A DNA stretch of 64,000 nucleotides from Arachis hypogaea (Eukaryota > Streptophyta > Magnoliopsida > Fabales > Fabaceae). This document shows, one piece after another, positions 58,519 through 64,000 of the stretch. The stretch lies in assembly GCF_003086295.3 (NCBI RefSeq), contig NC_092048.1:41974425-42038424 (forward strand). The letters are read 5' to 3'. The position numbers were made by a program, and so were the translations under genes. The first letter of the stretch is position 1. The number at the start of each line of letters is the position of its first letter. The notes under the pieces are model-generated. The model did not search any database, was not told where the DNA came from, and saw nothing but the letters and a program-made list of their open reading frames with translations.

Positions 58519-60050
58519 ATGCAACCCAGTCTAAAATACAACTGAACCATAAACACAATCTCTCCTTTTTGGAATTTATTTGTGTCAAAATTACATATCT
58601 TTTTTTCTCTTTTTCCTTTGTTGTTTTCCACTTAAAGATCTATTGGAATTAGTGTTATAAGTGTGTGGAAAATATGTTTTGTTTCAGCCTTTAGATTTTT
58701 TGTCTTTTATTATGTATGTTTTATATCTTTTAAGTGATATTGATCTGTCCGATTTACTCCAAAGCATGGATGACCAAATCAGAAAAGCCAATATTCAGAT
58801 CTCTATTCTCCTTGCTAAAACCGAACCATAATATTCAAATCTCTATTCTCTCTTTTGGTGAATGAATTTGCAATGAAAATACTGTTACGAATTTGTCTAT
58901 GCTTCAAAATTTCAGTGGTACTAATTTTTGCTCCAATGCATTTGTCATATTGCAGGGAGCAGTTGTGATATCAAAAATATAAGTAAACTTGAAGGTAAAT
59001 ATCTAAACTACCATTTTTTATTTTATTTAAAATATTAAGCTTCTTAAGCACTTTCCTTTTAGGACAACATGTGTGTCATTCATGTGAAGCTGAAGTACTG
59101 AGTTATTCTGTTTTCTAATTTCCTCTAGATAGGCTCTAAAGATTGTTATTATTTTTTTAAAGCATTTGTACAAATATAGATACTAAAATTTTGGGGAGCT
59201 CATTTGATATTCTGATTTTGCCCTTATGCTTGTTTTGTAATGATCCTTGTTAATATACTTCGGGTGTGCTGAATTTAAGTGCCATGGCTATAGAAATTTT
59301 CTTTTGTCTCTCAATGCGATAATTTAGATATAAAGAATCAATTTTATATTTTTCATTTCTTTCTAAAATTTGCTAGACATATATTTTTTATAATATAGTT
59401 GGTGACTAAGTGTATCATATTTACCTTTGGTTAATTGATGATAATGTATGTGTATGTGAATATGAATATTGGACATTGTATATAACTATCTCGGTATTTT
59501 AAGCAGTACAATTTCATTAGTATGTAATTTAGAATTGTTTTTTTTTTTTTCAAATTTTGGGTCCTGTAGCAATTTAAACATTTCTAATGTCCATAAGCAG
59601 GTGGTGGCTACTGTACAGTAGAAGTTCTACAAGTATTGTTCCTGTTGAAGAAAACATACGGAGACAATATGCACAATATTTTGTTGTTTTCGATTCTTTA
59701 TTTGGACTAAGATCTATGTGGTAGGACAGATTTCAGATAACACCAATCATGAAGTATGAATTATTAGATAAAATACTTATTAGAGAACACTAATCATTAG
59801 CTATGTGCTAATCATCGATGTAACATAGACTTGTAGTATGTGTTGTTTAAATTTGTATTATGCTTTATTACTTTTCAAGAGAAATTTATGTATTTTGAAT
59901 TTAATAAAATAATTCATTTTGTAGTAATTAATTTTAGTATATTTATATTATGTACAATAATAATAATTATAGGTAAAAATAATTTAAAATTTTAGAAAAA
60001 TGATAAGTTGTTATTTCTAAAAGAGTGAGTATAATTAAAAAAGTTTTAAG
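58519..60050. other. CACTA-1 interior without recognisable genes
   Basis: AT-rich with two short segments that have splice-like borders: GGAGCAGTTGTGATATC after CATATTGCAG (about 58957-58990), and GTGGTGGCTACTGTACAG after CATAAGCAG (about 59602-59715). Neither encodes anything I recognise. They may be further captured pieces or chance. Confidence 0.35.
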
Positions 60051-60424
60051 ATTTTAACGGCAATAGTAATGGCAACTAAAAGTGAATAATATTATAATTT
60101 TAGAATTATTTTTAGTGGCCATATAAATTATTGGTAAAATGAGTTTTGGCGGCAATAGTAATGGCCACTAAAAGTGAATAACATTACAACCTTAGAATTA
60201 CTTTTGGTGGTCATATATATTGCCAAGAAAATGGCCGCTAAATACTTTTGTGGCTATTAAAAAGGGATGGTCTTTACCAGCAAATGTTATAATTGTCGCT
60301 AAAATTTTTTAGCGAAAAAGCATAAGACAGCTAATGTCTAATTGGTTGTAAATGTATTAGCAGTTATATTTATTACTGCTAAAAGCAAAATAAATGGTTA
60401 CTAAAAGTAATTTTTCTTGTAGTG
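60050..60424. repeat. CACTA-1 right subterminal repeats and terminus
   Basis: Two near-identical ~85-bp units (GGCAATAGTAATGGC followed by ACTAAAAGTGAATAA) at about 60058 and 60151, then TGTCGCTAAAATTTTTTAGCG, then the terminus ending CTTGTAGTG. The outermost bases are the inverted complement of the left end with a few mismatches. Confidence 0.8.
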
Positions 60425-60427
60425 CCA

Positions 60428-60434
60428 GTGAATG
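60428..60434 (+). pseudogene. Remainder of exon-like segment c right of CACTA-1
   Basis: GTGAATG followed by the donor GTAAAC. Joined across the transposon to the left part, it keeps the codon phase used by all neighbouring introns. The related copy ends the same way (ATGAAAG/GTAAC at 60786). Confidence 0.5.
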
Positions 60435-60508
60435 GTAAACAGTCTATCCGAATATGACTGATAACTTATTAGGATGAAAGTTGATAAGGTATATATGGAT
60501 AAATGCAG

Positions 60509-60635
60509 ATTCAAGGGATGGTGGTAAACATGTCCTTATATGGGACCCAATCACAAATGCAAAAAATAATATTCTAGCCACAGTCGAAAGAGGAACTACA
60601 TCATAATTCTATGGACACCGATATACCAATACAAG
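60509..60635 (+). pseudogene. Exon-like segment d of the unrecognised gene
   Basis: After acceptor AAATGCAG, in the phase expected from segment c, it reads DSRDGGKHVLIWDPITNAK then NNILATVERGTTS, a TAA, and FYGHRYTNTR up to AAG/GTGAGC. One stop codon in otherwise open sequence suggests recent decay. I cannot name the protein. Confidence 0.48.
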
Positions 60636-60699
60636 GTGAGCAAGAGAAAACACTACACATCATAGGCTTTGAAGGCATAAAATGTGTTATTAGCAATTT

Positions 60700-61010
60700 C
60701 TGATGATAACTTAACTTATTTGGCCACAGGAACCAATTTTACCATTACATCTAACAAATCAACTATGTTTTGGACTCCAATGAAAGGTAACACAATTTAT
60801 GTGAAGTTAGTGATAAATAAATAGAATGAAAGTTGTTAAGGTAGATATGGATAAATACATATTCAAAGGGCGGAGATAAAGGTGTTCTTATAGGTAAAAG
60901 TGTTCTTATAGGGAACCCAATCACAGATACAAACAATAATATTCTAGACACATTCAAAGGGAGAAATACAATTTATAATTCTCTGGATAGACATACACAA
61001 ATGCAAGGTC
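60700..61010 (+). pseudogene. Partial duplicate of segments c and d
   Basis: Segment c' 60730-60786 (TNFTITSNKSTMFWTPMK) has intact CACAG and GGTAAC borders and no stop. Segment d' starts near 60861, with the acceptor AG lost, and contains an 18-bp direct duplication (GTGTTCTTATAG). It provides an uninterrupted relative of the exon hit by CACTA-1. Confidence 0.5.
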
Positions 61011-61763
61011 ACGACAGGAAAATTCGACACCCACTGTAGTTTGTTAGAATACTATACTCAAAATTTTGCAACAAGATCATCTCCATTATATATTTACTAA
61101 ACAATATCACATGGAACAGAACAAACAACATCTGCTAAAAGGAATATAAGAACAAAATTAGATAGAGCTATTGATCCTACTATTTTCCCATACTGACAAG
61201 GTGTGCAAAATTAGCCCTTTTTATGTTTATTCTTTTTTGTAAAACCAATCTTTTTTTTTCTACTGGATTTTGAATTACACTTCATAAGACTCTTATTAGT
61301 CATAAAAAAATATTTGTATTCTGTTTTAGTGCTTGATTAAACAAGTTAAGTGAAACATTCTTGACATGTGTTTATTTATTAATATTATTACATGTGCTAG
61401 TGATCACAGTATATTTAGCAGTGGTAGAGCATCACAGAATACAAAATCAGGTACAGTTTAAAGCTTAAGTTATGAAAGTTTAATTACCAATCATCAGTTT
61501 AAAATTTTTTGCATCGATTTAATTACCAGGAATAATGTTGTTAGCACATAGTTAATAAGATTGCTATAAATACCAAAATATGAACACACTATCTATTCAT
61601 GTAGATAAAAAGGCAAACCAAAAGACCTAACAAAGATGTTAATTATAGTGAACCTACAAACAAGGGTATGAGAAAATTTAAAGTTATTAAATTTCTTGGT
61701 TAATTGATCGACGAATTTTATGCTTCTATGATGCATTTGAATTTTAAGTAGGTAGTCATAGTA
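61011..61763. other. AT-rich flank between the exon duplicates and CACTA-2
   Basis: No coding frame, repeat or RNA gene that I recognise. Confidence 0.4.
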
Positions 61764-62160
61764 CACTACAAGAAAAAACGTATTTTTCGACGCAAAAATT
61801 CGACGGCTATCTCTCCCGTCAATATTTTTTGATAGCTTCCTGTCGATATTTTAAAAAAAGATAATTAAAAATAAAACAATAAAATTGACAGCCTGGTCGT
61901 CGATTTTTTTATGATGTATTAACCCTTTTCCTAATATCGTCACATTGTTGACGAACCAGGAGTTGAAAATACCTTTATTTTAAAATCGACGAACATGGCG
62001 TCTATTTTATTATTTAAATTATCGACGTTTACCGTCGATAATTTTAAATGGTTTAGATTACTTTCTAAAATCAAATAAACGGTGTAGATTTAATGTATAA
62101 AATAGACACTTAGCATGTTGCTTTTTTTAAAATTAAAATCGACGAACTTGCCGTCGATTT
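61764..62160. repeat. CACTA-2 subterminal TCGACG repeats
   Basis: Inverted pairs such as ATCGACGTTTACCGTCGAT (about 62022-62040) and ATCGACGAACTTGCCGTCGAT (about 62138-62158). These fit transposase-binding subterminal repeats; the role is inferred. Confidence 0.7.
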
Positions 62161-62329
62161 TTATAACTAAAAACAAAGACACGTGTCCATTTTTCGCTCC
62201 AAAGTTCAGAAACACCATTTCATCACTAACCCCCAAATTCACACCATTTTCATCACTAACCCCGCGTCCACTTCCCCCAAATTTCCCATTTCAATACTAA
62301 CCCCCAAATTCACACAATTTTCAACCATC

Positions 62330-62530
62330 ATTCTCCGCTGCCGTCTTCGCTCCGTCATGGTTGTGCCTCTTGCTCGCGCCGCTGTCACGCTTTGTTGCTG
62401 CCGTGCCGCTGTCGCTCCCACGTTCGTGCCACTGTCGCTCCTTTTACTCGGGCTTCCGTCGCTCTGTTGCTGTTGTGCCGCCTTCGCTCTTTCTCTCTGT
62501 TGCTGATGTCGCTCCTCCTACTTTGGTCAT
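62330..62530. other. GC-rich GCTGCCGTCGCTC-type low-complexity stretch in CACTA-2
   Basis: A pyrimidine-biased, CpG-containing stretch with recurring TGCCGC/GTCGCTC units in an AT-rich setting. Open frames in it are leucine-, cysteine- and serine-rich and change between frames without preference, so I do not call a gene. It may be leader or coding debris of a captured gene. Confidence 0.4.
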
Positions 62531-63021
62531 TCTCTGCTCTCTCTCAATCGAGCAAAGCCAACTTCGACTATCATTACTATTTCAAGAATTTAGGACTAAC
62601 GCTACCTAGAAATTTGTTAACAAGCATGCATTTGGAATACCTAATCGTTATATGAACATGTTGTGTGTTCAAAATCAATATACATATTTTCAGTTTGTGA
62701 TTTTCTAAATTGAAAATAAGAATTTATTTGTACCATATTGTACCATATATTTATACGAACAGTGTTTAACTTTCATGAGATGTATAATTATGTAAGGTGG
62801 GGAAAATACAAGTGAGAAAAATTTTGATTGATATAACCATTTATATGAATATATGGCTTTGTTTTGTACTAATTAACTAGTACCTGACTCAAGTTTAGTT
62901 ATAATTTCACATTTTTGTTTTCAACACACAATATTAAATTACCAATCTCTATCCTGTTATTGTTATCTTTCTTGTCTATCTTTTGTTTAGTTATAATAAA
63001 TTTCTGTAATTGCTATCACAG
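62531..63021. other. AT-rich intron-like sequence in CACTA-2
   Basis: No coding frame seen; it ends in TTGCTATCACAG, an acceptor for the kinase-like exon. Confidence 0.4.
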
Positions 63022-63102
63022 GTTCACCGAGCATGTATCGAGAGTGAGATTATATCATTACTAGATCATTCGTTTCTTCTAACATTGTACACTTCATTTG
63101 AG
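63022..63102 (+). pseudogene. Captured phototropin-like (AGC-VIII) kinase exon 1
   Basis: An 81-base segment bounded by ATCACAG and GAG/GTAACT, open as VHRACIESEIISLLDHSF then LLTLYTSFE. This is the part of the kinase N-lobe around helix C (E of the salt bridge within EIISLLDH) as in phototropins, closest in my memory to PHOT2. Phototropins are blue-light receptor kinases at the plasma membrane. Two proline positions expected in the block are S and L here. A passenger fragment, not a working kinase. Confidence 0.72.
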
Positions 63103-63556
63103 GTAACTTTTCTTTTTCTTGTGTATAAATGTCATGGCTCCTTTTTAAAATCCAGAAATCCTCAGTGCTATAAACATGTCACTTGAACTTAGGATGAATC
63201 TATTGAAAAACATGACAAAATTTATGACAAAGTCCATTAAGTATTACATACAAAATTACATAAAAAATATGTTAATGAGTATGATTGACATAGGATCCTT
63301 CCAAAGTGGTAGGGAGTAGTTAGTTTATAAGCTTATATTCAACACTTTCCCTGTCTTCATTGTTCTATCCATCTTGCAAGGTCTACGATCAGAACCATCT
63401 ACTTCATTCACTTAATAGTAGAGTAGATGTGGCATATAGTGGAGGATCAAACAACCGGCACGAGACACACACTACGCTGTTGATTAATGGTTCTAATGTT
63501 TCCTTTGTCTTTATAGACTTCCACCCATGTATGTTTGATTACTGACTTTTGTGCAG

Positions 63557-63615
63557 GGGAGAGTTGTTTGCATTACTCGACAAGGTATGAAGATTTTCAA
63601 AGAGGATTTAACAAG
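63557..63615 (+). pseudogene. Captured phototropin-like kinase exon 2
   Basis: After TTTGTGCAG: GELFALLDK, then a short deletion that shifts the frame, then MKIFKEDLT before AAG/GTACTT. In phototropins this block follows the exon-1 block in the same order, with about a dozen residues between them that are missing here. The agreement of both exons raises confidence in the family call. Confidence 0.7.
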
Positions 63616-64000
63616 GTACTTTTTGTTTCCATTTTTCATTATTTCGTTGCTAGTATTGGAATCTATCATCTCATGCCTTTAACAACTTATAGTTTTATTA
63701 TAAGTTAAACAATTGATTAATCAAAATAGTAATTAGCTTTTGTGTTAGAATACATAGCTAAGTTATAATTCGTTAACTACTGATTATTATGATATAATTA
63801 CGAGTAGTTCCTAATTATTCCTATACTAACTGTGTGCCTCAATCGATTACATGGAGCCGAATATATACTAATCATATAATAAATCAAGCTATAGCTTGGG
63901 AGGCCTAACTACAGCTACTAAATCATTATACTCATTTCATCTAATTATATAATCTTTCTAAACATTATTAAAGATATATGTCTATATTTATTATAAATTC
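63616..64000. other. AT-rich end of the window
   Basis: Starts with GTACTTTTTG, a donor-like sequence. No further exon or transposon end is visible to the window end. Confidence 0.4.

Larger units (their letters stand above)
44239..60424 (+). mobile_element. CACTA-1: CACTA transposon carrying gene fragments, with E2 nested inside
   Basis: Left end CACTATAAGAATAAT, right end ATTTTTCTTGTAGTG, so the termini are imperfect inverted repeats of the CACTA type. Flanks are CCA on both sides (44236-44238 and 60425-60427), the expected 3-bp target duplication. Removing E2 (12,357 bp plus one 5-bp duplication) leaves about 3.8 kb. Both ends have subterminal repeats built on TTTTAGCGGC and GGCAATAGTAATGGCCACTAAAAG (44260-44450 and 60050-60320). 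No transposase-like frame is visible. The inside holds pieces similar to three unrelated plant genes, all on the plus strand, so it is non-autonomous and of the Pack-CACTA type. The related uninterrupted exon at 60730-60786 shows what the empty site looked like. Confidence 0.88.
61764..64000 (+). mobile_element. CACTA-2: left part of a second CACTA transposon
   Basis: Starts CACTACAAGAAAAAACG, a standard CACTA terminus, followed by more than eight copies of a TCGACGG-type motif in both orientations up to 62160 (for example ATCGACGAACTTGCCGTCGAT). No matching right end (CTTGTAGTG) is found before the window end, so the element probably continues. Inside is a GC-rich stretch (62330-62520) and exons like a plant phototropin kinase. 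The motif family differs from CACTA-1, so the two are different lineages. Confidence 0.7.

Overview
The window is repeat-rich nuclear plant DNA, most likely from a legume. Two Athila/Tat-type Ty3-gypsy elements use a tRNA-Asp primer site, and there is a TRIM with an initiator-tRNA-Met primer site and two CACTA transposons carrying pieces of plant genes. The long GGCAACGTGC-rich LTRs and the GACGCGGTCGCGT motif clusters look to me like Arachis (peanut), but that is recollection, not a search result. I see no intact cellular gene, no tRNA or rRNA gene and no CRISPR.

The layout is dominated by an assembly problem. A gap of exactly 1000 N (28377-29376) separates two stretches holding the same sequence: 3949-28376 (copy A) and 29377-53710 (copy B). 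Small deletions pile up towards the gap from both sides, while the far parts of each copy are clean and nearly identical. I read this as two overlapping, unmerged contig ends, so the real locus would be about 38.6 kb. The clean versions are 1-19500 and about 36000-64000.

In the merged picture, left to right: (1) E1, a minus-strand Athila-like element (1-10592) with 3.7 kb LTRs. Its gag-protease frame is almost open, but the reverse transcriptase and the integrase core are deleted. (2) Two more E1-type LTRs placed head to tail (10621-13752, 13753-17424). (3) A TRIM cluster with three LTRs (17425-18120). (4) A few phase-compatible exons of an unrecognised gene (18417-19014, continuing at 60428). 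(5) A CACTA transposon (clean version 44239-60424, CCA target duplication) inserted in one of those exons. It carries fragments resembling an FBL4-type F-box/LRR gene, the large subunit of 3-isopropylmalate dehydratase, and MAP65. (6) E2, a 12,357-bp gypsy element (45567-57923, ATTCT target duplication, two 1488-bp LTRs) nested in that CACTA. (7) The other flank of the unrecognised gene, with a partial duplicate of its exons (60428-61763). (8) The left end of a second CACTA (61764 to the window end) with a phototropin-like kinase fragment.

Nothing here works as a pathway; the locus is a record of nested insertions. The order can be read: the host exons, then CACTA-1 into exon c, then E2 into CACTA-1 with LTRs about 1.5% apart. 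E1 and E2 are both defective and would need proteins from other elements to move.
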